From Chryseobacterium rhizoplanae (GTDB lineage Bacteria; Bacteroidota; Bacteroidia; Flavobacteriales; Weeksellaceae): a DNA stretch of 64,000 nucleotides. The notes beneath the pieces are model-generated. The model did no database searches and was not told the origin of the DNA. It saw only the letters and a program-made list of their open reading frames with translations. Shown in pieces: positions 14,743 through 23,400 of this stretch. A program made the position numbers and the translations under genes. The number at the start of each line of letters is the position of its first letter. Position 1 is the first letter of the stretch. The stretch lies in contig NZ_FXTC01000009.1 of assembly GCF_900182655.1 (NCBI RefSeq), forward strand, positions 1 to 64,000, written 5' to 3'.

Positions 14743-15984
14743 TTATTTGAAAACTTCATTCATATAGTTGATCTTATCATCTTCACTTGGTCTGTAATAA
14801 GCATTAAAGACCTCCAAGCTAGTATGACCAGTATAACTCATAATTACTTTATCCGGAACTCGTTTGTTCTTCATTATAGTTATGAAACTTCTTCTAGCAG
14901 TATGAGAGGAAATTCTTGTCCAAAACTCAGCTTTTTGGTCTACCAACTCATCCCCATACTTCATAGTCTTCTTTATTTCATCAGTAAATTCTAACTTTTT
15001 AAAAACCTCCTTAATATATTCATTCATTTTCTGATTTGTAATACTAGGAAGATTATAATCATACTTTTCCAGAATTGATTTAGAAATACTATTTAAAGGA
15101 ATTGCCAAGTTTTTAGATTTACTTTTTAAATCGATAACCCGGATAAAATTACCGTCAACATCACTTCTTGAAATTGTGCTGTAATTGCCAAACCTCATCC
15201 CTGTAGTGCATCCAAAAACAAAAAGGTCACGTACCCTTTCTAACCTTTTATTATCACTAAGGTCATAATTATAGATAAGCTCAACTTGTTCATAATTTAA
15301 AGCTATTTCATCAGTTGTGAATTTTGCAGGTTTTTTGAAAGTAATAAAATTGTTATTGTAAGTATATTTTTTGTTAAGAGCCCACAGGAGAAAAGTCTTT
15401 AGCAGACCGACATTTCTGTGTAATGTATTTGCAGAATGCTTTTTTTCTTCAATACAATACTTTAAAAACTTATTATAAAGTTTATCATCAAATTTTCCAA
15501 GAGTGATCTTAACTTTACAATTTCTTTCAAAATCTTCCAGTAGATTCTTATTGCATTTGTAACGCTTTAGCGTTGAGTTTGAAATTGAATTACCAGTATA
15601 GTCATTTTCCTTTTCATCTAAAAACTCCTGATAAATTCGAAAGAAATCACTTTTAACAGTAATTTTTTTGAACTTTTCATCAAATCTTTGTTTAAGAATA
15701 TCGACGGTAAGTTCTTCATTTATGTTCTTATACCTATTAACGATCTCTGTAAAGAAACTGCTGTATCGATCTAATTGCATTTTGACGCTTCGATGAATTT
15801 CTGCCTTTTTAGTCCTTCCGTTTAGGTCATTTGGTTGTCTGCCTTCAAAATCCCATTCGCTTGGTTTTATTTTCTCACCCGTAGAATAGATGAAATTCTT
15901 ATTTTCATTGTTGAAAAAAGAACGGAAATAAATCAAAGATTCCTTTGTACCATTGGGTTGCTTAAGTTTAAAAGTGTAGTTCAT
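14743..15984 (-). CDS. int: Tyrosine recombinase / integrase
   Basis: Catalyses integration and excision of the element. The 413 residues show an N-terminal arm-binding segment (about 1-110), a SAM-like core-binding domain (about 111-215) and a catalytic domain with R264 (TTGMRFG), a K near 289, H361-x-x-R364 (HTARRSF), H387 (YTGHTSL) and the nucleophile Y396 or Y397 (FNAYYRP). Length and layout match Bacteroidota element integrases. It is the last gene of the accessory region and reads away from the attachment-like site at 16114-16139, as is usual. Confidence 0.9.
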   Translation of the reverse strand: MNYTFKLKQPNGTKESLIYFRSFFNNENKNFIYSTGEKIKPSEWDFEGRQPNDLNGRTKKAEIHRSVKMQLDRYSSFFTEIVNRYKNINEELTVDILKQRFDEKFKKITVKSDFFRIYQEFLDEKENDYTGNSISNSTLKRYKCNKNLLEDFERNCKVKITLGKFDDKLYNKFLKYCIEEKKHSANTLHRNVGLLKTFLLWALNKKYTYNNNFITFKKPAKFTTDEIALNYEQVELIYNYDLSDNKRLERVRDLFVFGCTTGMRFGNYSTISRSDVDGNFIRVIDLKSKSKNLAIPLNSISKSILEKYDYNLPSITNQKMNEYIKEVFKKLEFTDEIKKTMKYGDELVDQKAEFWTRISSHTARRSFITIMKNKRVPDKVIMSYTGHTSLEVFNAYYRPSEDDKINYMNEVFK

Positions 15985-16113
15985 CAGGTGCCAGTTTAGG
16001 TGCTACTTCTTCTATATTTAGACATAAAAACTAAGTATATTAGCTTATACAAATATAGTTAAAATACTGATAAATAGATATATTACATATTTTGGGTTAT
16101 GTTAAAATATAAT

Positions 16114-16139
16114 AGGTTCAAAAACCTCCAACTCCACTA
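16114..16139 (+). other. Probable attachment site: tmRNA/tRNA 3'-end-like remnant
   Basis: A T-arm-like AGGTTCAAAAACCT followed by CCAACTCCACTA looks like the 3' end of a tmRNA or tRNA (compare the E. coli tmRNA 3' end, CAGCTCCACCA). No matching 5' half exists upstream, and the segment lies 130 bp from the integrase and is followed by a terminator. This fits the copy of a target gene's 3' end left by integration (attR). The intact gene should sit at the far end of the element, beyond this window's left edge. Confidence 0.4.
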
Positions 16140-16170
16140 AAAACCGTTTAGTTCATCTGAGCGGTTTTTT
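16139..16170 (+). terminator. Intrinsic terminator after the tmRNA-like remnant
   Basis: AAAAACCG (16139-16146) pairs with CGGTTTTT (16162-16169), with a T-run in the 3' arm. It follows the tmRNA/tRNA-like end directly, as a stable-RNA terminator would. Confidence 0.6.
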
Positions 16171-16578
16171 ATTTTCAAACGCCTTTATATCATTATCACC
16201 TCTTCTTCTTTCTAATTTCAGAATACTCATAATTGATATCAACCTATACAATAATAATATAGTATTCTTGAAAAGAAGATTCTGAATTATTCAAGAACTT
16301 AGATTTCAAAATCTCTTTCTTTTACCCCTAATTAAAGAAAGAGAAAAGACAAATTGATTTTTACAAGATTTAATTTCACAAAACAGAAATACATTAAGAA
16401 AAGATCCAGGAATCATATCTATTAAGTTTTTTTTAGCTTTTCAGGATTACTTTCATATTTACGCTCAGACCCTAAATATAACCTCCTGAAAACTAAAAGA
16501 CTAAAGCAACACAATTTAAAATGAAAGCTTCTGGTCCACAAAAAAGGCTAAAAAAATGTTTTATCGTAAAGAATTTTA
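16171..16578. other. Gene-free AT-rich region before acpP
   Basis: About 400 bp of AT-rich DNA between the attachment-like site and acpP. I find no convincing ORF or RNA here; many stops in all frames. It is likely the promoter approach of the fatty-acid operon plus a boundary zone. Confidence 0.5.
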
Positions 16579-16586
16579 TATATTTG
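16579..16586 (+). promoter_or_regulatory. Promoter -7 element for acpP-fabF
   Basis: TATATTTG matches the Bacteroidota TAnnTTTG element and lies 31 bp before the acpP start. No strong TTTG is seen at the -33 spacing, so the start region is placed from the -7 element alone. Confidence 0.55.
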
Positions 16587-16617
16587 CACCATCTAACAAT
16601 TAAAAAAATAATTTACT

Positions 16618-16857
16618 ATGTCAGACATTGCATCAAGAGTAAAAGCTATCATCGCTGATAAGCTTGACGTTGAAGAAACAGAAGTAACTCCTGAAGCTAG
16701 CTTCACTAACGATTTAGGAGCTGATTCACTAGATACAGTCGAGTTAATCATGGAATTTGAAAAAGAATTTAACATTCAGATCCCTGATGACCAAGCTGAA
16801 AAAATTACTACTGTAGGACACGCTATCGCTTACATCGAAGAAGTAGTAAATAAATAA
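16618..16857 (+). CDS. acpP: Acyl carrier protein
   Basis: 79-residue carrier of growing fatty-acyl chains; the 4'-phosphopantetheine attaches to the serine of [14 protein letters not shown] (S37). Acidic four-helix protein of standard size, first in an operon with fabF. It is the first chromosomal gene to the right of the mobile region, 34 bp upstream of fabF. Confidence 0.97.
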   Translation: MSDIASRVKAIIADKLDVEETEVTPEASFTNDLGADSLDTVELIMEFEKEFNIQIPDDQAEKITTVGHAIAYIEEVVNK

Positions 16858-16891
16858 TATTCTTCAACAAAAAAGAAATTAAACAAAGTTT

Positions 16892-18136
16892 ATGGAATTA
16901 AAAAGAGTAGTTGTAACCGGATTTGGAGCAATAACGCCAATAGGAAATAATGCAAAAGAATACTGGGAAAATCTTGTAAAAGGTGAGAGCGGTGCCGCTC
17001 CGATTACTCTTTTTGATGCCACAAACTTTAAAACAAAGTTCGCTTGCGAAGTGAAAAATTTCGATCCGTTACAGCATTTCGACAAGAAAGAAGCTAAAAA
17101 AATGGACCGAAACACTCAATTGGGGCTTGTTGCTGCCAGAGAAGCAGTAGCACATTCTGGAATTATTGAAGACAATGTAGATAAAAACAGAGTTGGAGTA
17201 ATCTGGGGTTCCGGTATCGGAGGATTAGAGACTTTTGAAACGGAAGTGTTAGGATGGGCCAATACGGAAATTCCGAGATTCAACCCGTTCTTTATCCCAA
17301 AAATGATTGCGGATATCACTCCAGGACATATTTCTATTGAGTACGGTTTCCATGGACCTAACTACACAACTGTATCTGCATGTGCATCTTCAGCAAATGC
17401 TATAATTGATTCCAAAATGCTGATCCAGTTAGGAAAAGCAGACGTGATTGTGTGCGGAGGCTCTGAAGCAGCCGTTACAGCAAGTGGTGTCGGTGGATTT
17501 AATGCAATGATGGCCCTTTCTACAAGAAATGATGATCCTAAAACAGCTTCAAGACCTTTCGACAAAGACAGAGATGGATTTGTATTAGGTGAAGGAGCAG
17601 GATGTATTATTCTTGAAGAATACGAGCACGCTGTAAAACGCGGTGCTACAATTTATGCAGAATTATTAGGAGGAGGTTTAAGTGCTGATGCACATCATAT
17701 GACCGCTCCACACCCTGAAGGCCTTGGTGCTTATCTGGTAATGAAGAGTTGCCTGGAAGATGCAGGTTTAACTGCTGATGAAGTAGATCATATCAACATG
17801 CATGGTACTTCTACTCCATTAGGAGACATCGCAGAATCCAATGCTATCTCAAGATTATTAGGCGAGCATGCTTATGACATTCAGATTAATTCTACAAAAT
17901 CAATGACAGGCCACCTTCTTGGTGCTGCAGGTGTTATTGAAGCTATCGCTGCATTGGGAACTATTATTCATGGTACTGTTCCTCCTACCATCAACCATTT
18001 TACTGATGATGAAAATATTGACAGCAGACTAAACTTTACGTTTAATACAGCTGTAAAGAAAGATGTAAAAGTAGCCATGAGCAATACTTTTGGTTTTGGC
18101 GGGCATAACGCTTGCGTTCTATTTAAGAAAATCTAA
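16892..18136 (+). CDS. fabF: 3-oxoacyl-ACP synthase II
   Basis: Condensing enzyme for fatty-acid elongation; adds malonyl-ACP to acyl-ACP. 414 residues of thiolase fold. The catalytic triad is visible as the cysteine in VSACASSANA, the histidine in HGTSTPLGD and the histidine in STKSMTGHLLGAAG. Follows acpP by 34 bp and precedes rnc by 9 bp, an arrangement common in Flavobacteriia. Standard length with no truncation. Confidence 0.97.
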   Translation: MELKRVVVTGFGAITPIGNNAKEYWENLVKGESGAAPITLFDATNFKTKFACEVKNFDPLQHFDKKEAKKMDRNTQLGLVAAREAVAHSGIIEDNVDKNRVGVIWGSGIGGLETFETEVLGWANTEIPRFNPFFIPKMIADITPGHISIEYGFHGPNYTTVSACASSANAIIDSKMLIQLGKADVIVCGGSEAAVTASGVGGFNAMMALSTRNDDPKTASRPFDKDRDGFVLGEGAGCIILEEYEHAVKRGATIYAELLGGGLSADAHHMTAPHPEGLGAYLVMKSCLEDAGLTADEVDHINMHGTSTPLGDIAESNAISRLLGEHAYDIQINSTKSMTGHLLGAAGVIEAIAALGTIIHGTVPPTINHFTDDENIDSRLNFTFNTAVKKDVKVAMSNTFGFGGHNACVLFKKI

Positions 18137-18145
18137 ATTCAATGA

Positions 18146-18910
18146 ATGGAGTTACAGAAATACTTTTCTAAATTCCTTCTCAAAAAAAGAAAAAGACAAT
18201 TAACGGAGAGAGAATATTTTCTCAGTACCGAGCTTAAAAAAGTTTTAGGTACAGAGGTACAGAATATAGCTCTTTACCGCGAGGCTTTTTCTTTAAAAAA
18301 TTCTTCTAAAAATCAAGACAGCAACTACGAAAGGCTTGAATTTTTGGGAGATTCTGTTTTGGGTACAATTATTTCTTGTCATTTGTTCCAGACCTATCCT
18401 CAAGCTAATGAGGGCTATCTGACACAGATGAAATCTAAGATTGTTAATAGGAAAAACCTCAATAAATTAGGCGAAGACCTCAAGCTTACCAACCTTTTGC
18501 AAAAGCAAAACAGTTCTTCTGCTTTGGGCGAGAATATCTCCGGAAATTTATTCGAAGCTCTAATTGGTGCCGTTTATTTAGACTTCCATTATGATACCTG
18601 TAAAAGGATTATTCTGGAAAAATTGCTGACCCCTTCTGAAATCAACAAACTTGAAAATAAGATTGTAAGCTATAAAGGCCTCCTGCTCGAATGGAGCCAA
18701 AAGAAGAAGGTCAATATAAAGTACGAAACCTGTGAAGAAATACAGGCTAATAAATCTGTGGTATTCCGATGTCATGTATGGCTGGGTGATGGAAAAATTG
18801 CCAATGCAACGGAGACATCTAAGAAAAAAGCAGAGGAAAAAGCAGCACAAAGGGCGTTTTATATTTTAAATAAAAAAGAAAATATACTTGGAAATTCAAA
18901 AACTTTATGA
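18146..18910 (+). CDS. rnc: Ribonuclease III
   Basis: Cuts double-stranded RNA, processing rRNA and mRNA. 254 residues: the RNase III domain (about 30-160) has the signature ERLEFLGDSVLGTIIS with its acidic metal ligands, and the double-stranded-RNA-binding domain is C-terminal (about 170-245, ending KKKAEEKAAQRAFYIL). Starts 9 bp after fabF. An in-frame-shifted ATG at 18142 is not used. Its 3' end overlaps the start of the next gene. Confidence 0.95.
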   Translation: MELQKYFSKFLLKKRKRQLTEREYFLSTELKKVLGTEVQNIALYREAFSLKNSSKNQDSNYERLEFLGDSVLGTIISCHLFQTYPQANEGYLTQMKSKIVNRKNLNKLGEDLKLTNLLQKQNSSSALGENISGNLFEALIGAVYLDFHYDTCKRIILEKLLTPSEINKLENKIVSYKGLLLEWSQKKKVNIKYETCEEIQANKSVVFRCHVWLGDGKIANATETSKKKAEEKAAQRAFYILNKKENILGNSKTL

Positions 18911-19361
18911 TCTTGATGATATAGAATTTGAAGATATTGCCATAGGATTGGTAAGATTAGCAAAAGATGTACCTGCTCATGAGTTTTTTTACAAAATAAA
19001 TCAAGCCAACAACCTCAGTTTTTCAAGAAAAAAAGATCTTGTCTTTCATGGAGGGTATTATGATTATTTTTTTCCAAGATTTGAGGCCTACCACAAGTTT
19101 TCCAGGACCTGTTTTACCTTTATTTCCAATAAATCTTCTGAAAGTAAGCAAAAAAAAGTTCAGACAGAACTCTTTACAGAAGAAGAAAACATTAAATTTT
19201 TATTAAATAATCAGGTAGATGTAGAATATATTTTGCATAGTTCGGAACAGTTTCCTGATTTTTCCGTAATTTTGCTCCCTGAAAATCTTGTGTTTCCAAT
19301 TCAAGATTATACACTGAGTTCTGATGAAGAACTTTATCAAATTATCCAGTATTATGAATAA
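18888..19361 (+). CDS. IPExxxVDY family protein
   Basis: 157-residue protein of the Bacteroidota IPExxxVDY family, function unknown, typically found between rnc and pyk as here. Begins MEIQKLYDLDDI from a TTG codon at 18888 that overlaps the last 23 bases of rnc; no ATG fits the same frame nearby. Its stop overlaps the pyk start (ATGAATAA, 19354-19361), so it is translationally coupled on both sides. No enzyme motif is evident. Confidence 0.75.
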   Translation: MEIQKLYDLDDIEFEDIAIGLVRLAKDVPAHEFFYKINQANNLSFSRKKDLVFHGGYYDYFFPRFEAYHKFSRTCFTFISNKSSESKQKKVQTELFTEEENIKFLLNNQVDVEYILHSSEQFPDFSVILLPENLVFPIQDYTLSSDEELYQIIQYYE

Positions 19362-20799
19362 GTATTTAAAGAAGACAAAAATTATCGCAACACTAGGGCC
19401 AGCTTCATCATCGAAGGAGGTAATGTTAGATTTAATGAAAGCGGGTGTTGATATTTTCAGAATAAATTTTTCCCATGCAGATTACGACTTAGTTCGAAAG
19501 AATATTGAAATAATTAGAGAGCTCAACAGCGAGTATGGTTATTCAGTGGGAATCCTGGGAGACCTTCAGGGTCCTAAACTGAGAGTAGGGGTAGTAAAGG
19601 AAGGTTCTTACCTGAATCCTGGTGATATTCTTACCTTCACCAATGAAAAAATAGAGGGAGATTCCACTAAGGTATACATGACTTACCAACAGTTTCCACA
19701 AGACGTAAAGGTAGGGGAAAGAATCCTTATTGATGATGGAAAACTAATGTTGGAAGTTATTGAAACCAATGAAAAGGATACTGTAAAAGCAAAAACCATT
19801 CAAGGAGGTCCGTTAAGCTCTAAAAAAGGAGTTAATCTGCCTAATACAAATGTTTCTCTTCCAGCTTTGACAGAAAAGGATATTCAGGATGCTAATTTCA
19901 TGCTTGACATGGAAGTTGACTGGATTGCTTTATCATTTGTTCGTCATGCTCAGGATATTATTGACTTGAAAGAGCTTATCAAAGCACATCCGAATGGTAA
20001 ATTCAAGACTCCTATTATTGCGAAGATTGAAAAGCCTGAAGGGGTAAAAAATATTGAAGAAATCCTTGTTGAATGTGACGGATTAATGGTTGCCCGTGGA
20101 GACCTTGGAGTGGAAGTTCCAATGGAAGAAGTTCCTGCGATCCAGAAAAATCTGGTAGAAAAAGCAAGATTCTATTCTAAACCAGTAATCATTGCTACCC
20201 AAATGATGGAAACGATGATCAACAGCTTAACGCCAACAAGAGCGGAAGTAAATGACGTAGCCAACTCAGTACTGGATGGAGCTGATGCCGTAATGCTTTC
20301 AGGAGAAACTTCTGTAGGTAGATATCCGGTACAGGTTGTAGAAAACATGGCAAAAATTGTAAAGAATATCGAAACCACTCATTTCTATCAACACAAGAAT
20401 GAGCCTATCGAAAAAGATTACAACTGTATAGACGAAAGATTCATTACAAACAGGGTTTGTCTTGCCGCGGTAAGAATCGCTAAAACAACAAACGTTTCTG
20501 CTATTGTAACGCTTACCCACTCTGGTTATACTGCTTTCCAGCTTGCAGCACACAGACCAAATTCTCATATCATTGTATACAGTGGTAACAGAAGAGTAAT
20601 AACAATGCTGAACCTTCTTTGGGGTGTTCACGCCTATTACTATGATATGAAGAAATCTACTGATGAAACAATCATCCAGGTAAATATGTTAACGCATAAC
20701 TATGGGTATATTGAATCAGGAGACTTTGTTATCAATATCAATGCTACTCCATCATATGAAGGTGGAAAAACAAATACACTGAGATTGACGACAGTATAA
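19354..20799 (+). CDS. pyk: Pyruvate kinase
   Basis: Converts phosphoenolpyruvate and ADP to pyruvate and ATP, the last step of glycolysis. 481 residues from the chosen start (MNKYLKKTKIIATLGPASSS). Visible are the N-terminal substrate motif TKIIATLGP, the B domain, and the catalytic segment IIAKIEKPEGVKNIEEIL, then GLMVARGDLGVE. The C-terminal alternating domain is complete. A frame ten codons longer runs back to 19324, inside the preceding gene, and is not used. Overlaps the stop of the IPExxxVDY gene by 8 bp. Confidence 0.96.
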   Translation: MNKYLKKTKIIATLGPASSSKEVMLDLMKAGVDIFRINFSHADYDLVRKNIEIIRELNSEYGYSVGILGDLQGPKLRVGVVKEGSYLNPGDILTFTNEKIEGDSTKVYMTYQQFPQDVKVGERILIDDGKLMLEVIETNEKDTVKAKTIQGGPLSSKKGVNLPNTNVSLPALTEKDIQDANFMLDMEVDWIALSFVRHAQDIIDLKELIKAHPNGKFKTPIIAKIEKPEGVKNIEEILVECDGLMVARGDLGVEVPMEEVPAIQKNLVEKARFYSKPVIIATQMMETMINSLTPTRAEVNDVANSVLDGADAVMLSGETSVGRYPVQVVENMAKIVKNIETTHFYQHKNEPIEKDYNCIDERFITNRVCLAAVRIAKTTNVSAIVTLTHSGYTAFQLAAHRPNSHIIVYSGNRRVITMLNLLWGVHAYYYDMKKSTDETIIQVNMLTHNYGYIESGDFVININATPSYEGGKTNTLRLTTV

Positions 20800-20834
20800 G
20801 CAATAAGCAAAATTACTTTTTGCAAAAGCATATA

Positions 20835-20868
20835 AAAAATTCCCGGAAATTAATTTCCGGGAATTTTT
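20835..20868 (+). terminator. Intrinsic terminator after pyk
   Basis: AAAAATTCCCGGAAAT (from 20835) pairs with ATTTCCGGGAATTTTT (20853-20868), a 16-bp stem with only a 2-nt centre and T-rich ends; it serves pyk and probably the convergent aldehyde dehydrogenase gene. Confidence 0.8.
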
Positions 20869-20887
20869 ATTTTTATAAGTGGTAATG

Positions 20888-20955
20888 TTGTCATTCTGAG
20901 CGAAACGGAGTGAAGTGAAGAATCTCTGAGATTCCTCGATTCCTCGGAATGATAT
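20888..20955. repeat. Dispersed palindromic repeat (GTCATTCTGAG type)
   Basis: A segment starting TTGTCATTCTGAGCG and ending CCTCGGAATGAT is a widely dispersed bacterial intergenic palindrome, seen in many Bacteroidota. Here it lies in the gap between convergent pyk and aldehyde-dehydrogenase genes. Its function is unknown; it may be a REP-like or MITE-like remnant. Confidence 0.55.
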
Positions 20956-20965
20956 CAATACATAT

Positions 20966-22258
20966 TTAATTGCCTACAATTGTCTTTGCCGTTACGAACT
21001 CTTTTAAAGCTAATAGAGACAACTCTGTTCCATATCCTGAAGCTTTTGATCCTCCGAACGGAAAACGCGGATCAGAACTCGTCATTCTGTTGATATTGAC
21101 AGTTCCGGATTCAAGGTTTTCAATGAAGAATAGCTGACGGTCTTTATCTTGAGTCCATACGGAATTGGAAAGCCCGAAAGGAATATCATTCGCCATCTGT
21201 AAAGCTTCTTCATCATTTTTCGCAATCATCACCATACCCAGGGGTCCGAAAAGTTCTTCTTTTAAAATAGGATTTCCTTCCTGAACTCTGATTAAACCTG
21301 GTTTAAATTCATTATCTGAAATTCTTTCCAAAGGAATAATAATTTCTGCACCATTTTCCAATGCCCTGTTGAATTGAGCTTCCAGCTCATCAGCCAGGTC
21401 AGGTCTTGCCATTCCTGCCAGTTTGGTTTCTTTATCTAAAGGATCTCCAATTTCATATTTTTTATATTCTTCAATGAATACAGGGAGAAATTCATTTTCA
21501 ATTTTTTCGTCAATGATAAATCTTTTGGCCGCAGTACAGGTTTGTCCACAGTTTTGAAGTCTGGATTTTACTCCAGCTTTTGCTGCTGCTACAAGATCCG
21601 CATCATCAAAAATGATAAAGGCATCACTTCCCCCTAATTCAAGCAAAGATTTTTTGATATTTAAACCAGCTATTGATGCTACTTCTCCTCCAGCTTTTCC
21701 GCTTCCCGTAAGGCTTACCCCTCTTACGGCATCATGTTCAAGAATTTCCTTTACTGCTTTATGTCCCACTTCAAGATTCTGGAAAACACCTTCCGGAAAA
21801 CCTGCTTCCAAAAGAACTTCTTCAATGGCATTTCCGCTACCAAAGCAAATTGAAGCATGCTTTAAAACTATTGTATTTCCGGCTAAAATTGCAGGAGTAG
21901 CAAATCTCAATACCTGCCAGAAAGGAAAATTCCACGGCATTACTCCCAAAATAACTCCTTTCGGGGCATAATGAACTTCGGAATAAGCAAATTCAGATTC
22001 TACTTTTTCAGGCTTTAAAATATTATCAGCAGCGGCATAATAATTCATCATTAAGGCACACTTTTCCACTTCAGCTATTGATTCTGAAATGGGCTTATTC
22101 ATTTCTGTAGTAATTATTTTACCAAATCTCTCTGAATTATTCTTTAAAATTTCTGCTGCTTTTGCAATTAACTTCTGCCTTTCCTCAAACGGCACTTTTC
22201 TCCACACTGAAAACGCTTTATTTGCTTTAATAAGCTTGCTTTCAATTAATTGTTCCAT
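20966..22258 (-). CDS. Aldehyde dehydrogenase, succinate-semialdehyde type
   Basis: NAD(P)-dependent oxidation of an aldehyde, probably succinate semialdehyde, to the acid. 430 residues, slightly short for the superfamily. Catalytic motifs are LLELGGSDAFII (general-base glutamate) and NCGQTCTAAKRF (nucleophilic cysteine), with PWNFPFWQ upstream and FPFGGSKASGYG near the end. It lies 136 bp downstream of hutG on the same strand and could be co-transcribed, but it is not a histidine-degradation enzyme. The exact aldehyde substrate is not determined. Confidence 0.85.
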   Translation of the reverse strand: MEQLIESKLIKANKAFSVWRKVPFEERQKLIAKAAEILKNNSERFGKIITTEMNKPISESIAEVEKCALMMNYYAAADNILKPEKVESEFAYSEVHYAPKGVILGVMPWNFPFWQVLRFATPAILAGNTIVLKHASICFGSGNAIEEVLLEAGFPEGVFQNLEVGHKAVKEILEHDAVRGVSLTGSGKAGGEVASIAGLNIKKSLLELGGSDAFIIFDDADLVAAAKAGVKSRLQNCGQTCTAAKRFIIDEKIENEFLPVFIEEYKKYEIGDPLDKETKLAGMARPDLADELEAQFNRALENGAEIIIPLERISDNEFKPGLIRVQEGNPILKEELFGPLGMVMIAKNDEEALQMANDIPFGLSNSVWTQDKDRQLFFIENLESGTVNINRMTSSDPRFPFGGSKASGYGTELSLLALKEFVTAKTIVGN

Positions 22259-22394
22259 AATATAAATCTGTTTTAAATTCAGCTAATGAATTTATGAGCG
22301 CTTTTGTTTTAAAAGCACGGTGAAATTAGCAAATTCCATTCCTTAAGGGTCAATAAAATAATGATTTTCTCTATCGGAAGAATATAACTTTATC

Positions 22395-23315
22395 TTAAAT
22401 CATTAGCCATTCATTTACAAGACATGCTGCCAGTCTTGCTGTTCGGTCCTGGATATCAAAAGAAGGATTAACTTCCGCCACATCCATTGCAACCAATTTT
22501 TTATTTTTTAAGATATGCCTGTAAAAATGCATAAACGTATGATCCGCAAAGATTCCATTGTACGCTGCAGCCGAAACTCCGGGAGCGACTGATGCATTAA
22601 AGACGTCCATACAAATCGTAAGATAGGCATAATCTACAGTGTCCAATAATTCATCAATACGCTGATAGATGGATGGAAGATTTTCAAAAAACAATTCATC
22701 TGCCAGAATATACTTCATTCCGTGCTGATGAGCGGTATCAAAAAGCTTCAACGTATTGGAATTTCTTTGAATCCCAATATGCAAAGAGTTGATAGGACCT
22801 TCCTGGGCAATCTGCCAGAATCCGGTACCAGAGCTCGCCCCTACTCCTTTTTCCGGCTGTCTGTTATCAAAATGGGCATCAAGATTAATAATCCCTATTT
22901 TCTGCTCCGGAAAAGCGGTTTTAATTCCTAAATAATGGGCATATGTAACTTCATGGCCTCCACCCAGCACAAGGGATTTCCCACCTTTTAAAAGTACTTT
23001 TGAAACATTTTTGGCAAGACTGTTCTGTGTATTTTCCAGATTACCATCATCACAGGTGATATTCCCAAAATCCAGCATTGAAAAGTCAGGAAGAATCACC
23101 GGAAAATTGGACATGTTTTTTCTGATCACATCAGGGGCATCCTTAGCTCCCTGACGGCCTTTGTTTCGCCTTACCCCTTCATCTACAGCAAAACCATGCA
23201 GTACAAAGTCATCTGTTGCTATATTATCGTAATTGCGTTCTTCCTTTACTCTTTGAAATATTCTGTGATGGAGAAGTTCTTCTCCGTCCAATCTGCCTTG
23301 CCAAATATTACTCAT
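22395..23315 (-). CDS. hutG: Formimidoylglutamase (arginase fold)
   Basis: Hydrolyses N-formimidoyl-glutamate to glutamate and formamide, the last step of the histidine-utilisation pathway. 306 residues with the ureohydrolase metal-site motifs GGGHEVTYAH, NLDAHFDNR and CMDVFNASVAPGVSAAA. Its position 85 bp after hutI supports the hut assignment over arginase or agmatinase. hutH and hutU are not in this window. Confidence 0.85.
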   Translation of the reverse strand: MSNIWQGRLDGEELLHHRIFQRVKEERNYDNIATDDFVLHGFAVDEGVRRNKGRQGAKDAPDVIRKNMSNFPVILPDFSMLDFGNITCDDGNLENTQNSLAKNVSKVLLKGGKSLVLGGGHEVTYAHYLGIKTAFPEQKIGIINLDAHFDNRQPEKGVGASSGTGFWQIAQEGPINSLHIGIQRNSNTLKLFDTAHQHGMKYILADELFFENLPSIYQRIDELLDTVDYAYLTICMDVFNASVAPGVSAAAYNGIFADHTFMHFYRHILKNKKLVAMDVAEVNPSFDIQDRTARLAACLVNEWLMI

Positions 23316-23400
23316 TATTCAGTCATTTGCCTATTGTATGTATTCAATTAGCTGATATTAAATCTACTCGTTGAATGACAAAGTATGGTTAATTTATAAT

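Noticed and set aside
16114-16139. A complete tRNA gene
   Set aside because: There is no 5' half or D-arm upstream; only the T-arm and acceptor end can be seen.
19324-19353. Longer pyk start at 19324
   Set aside because: It would overlap the coding end of the previous gene by 38 bp, and the conserved start MNKYLKKTKIIATLGP fits 19354.
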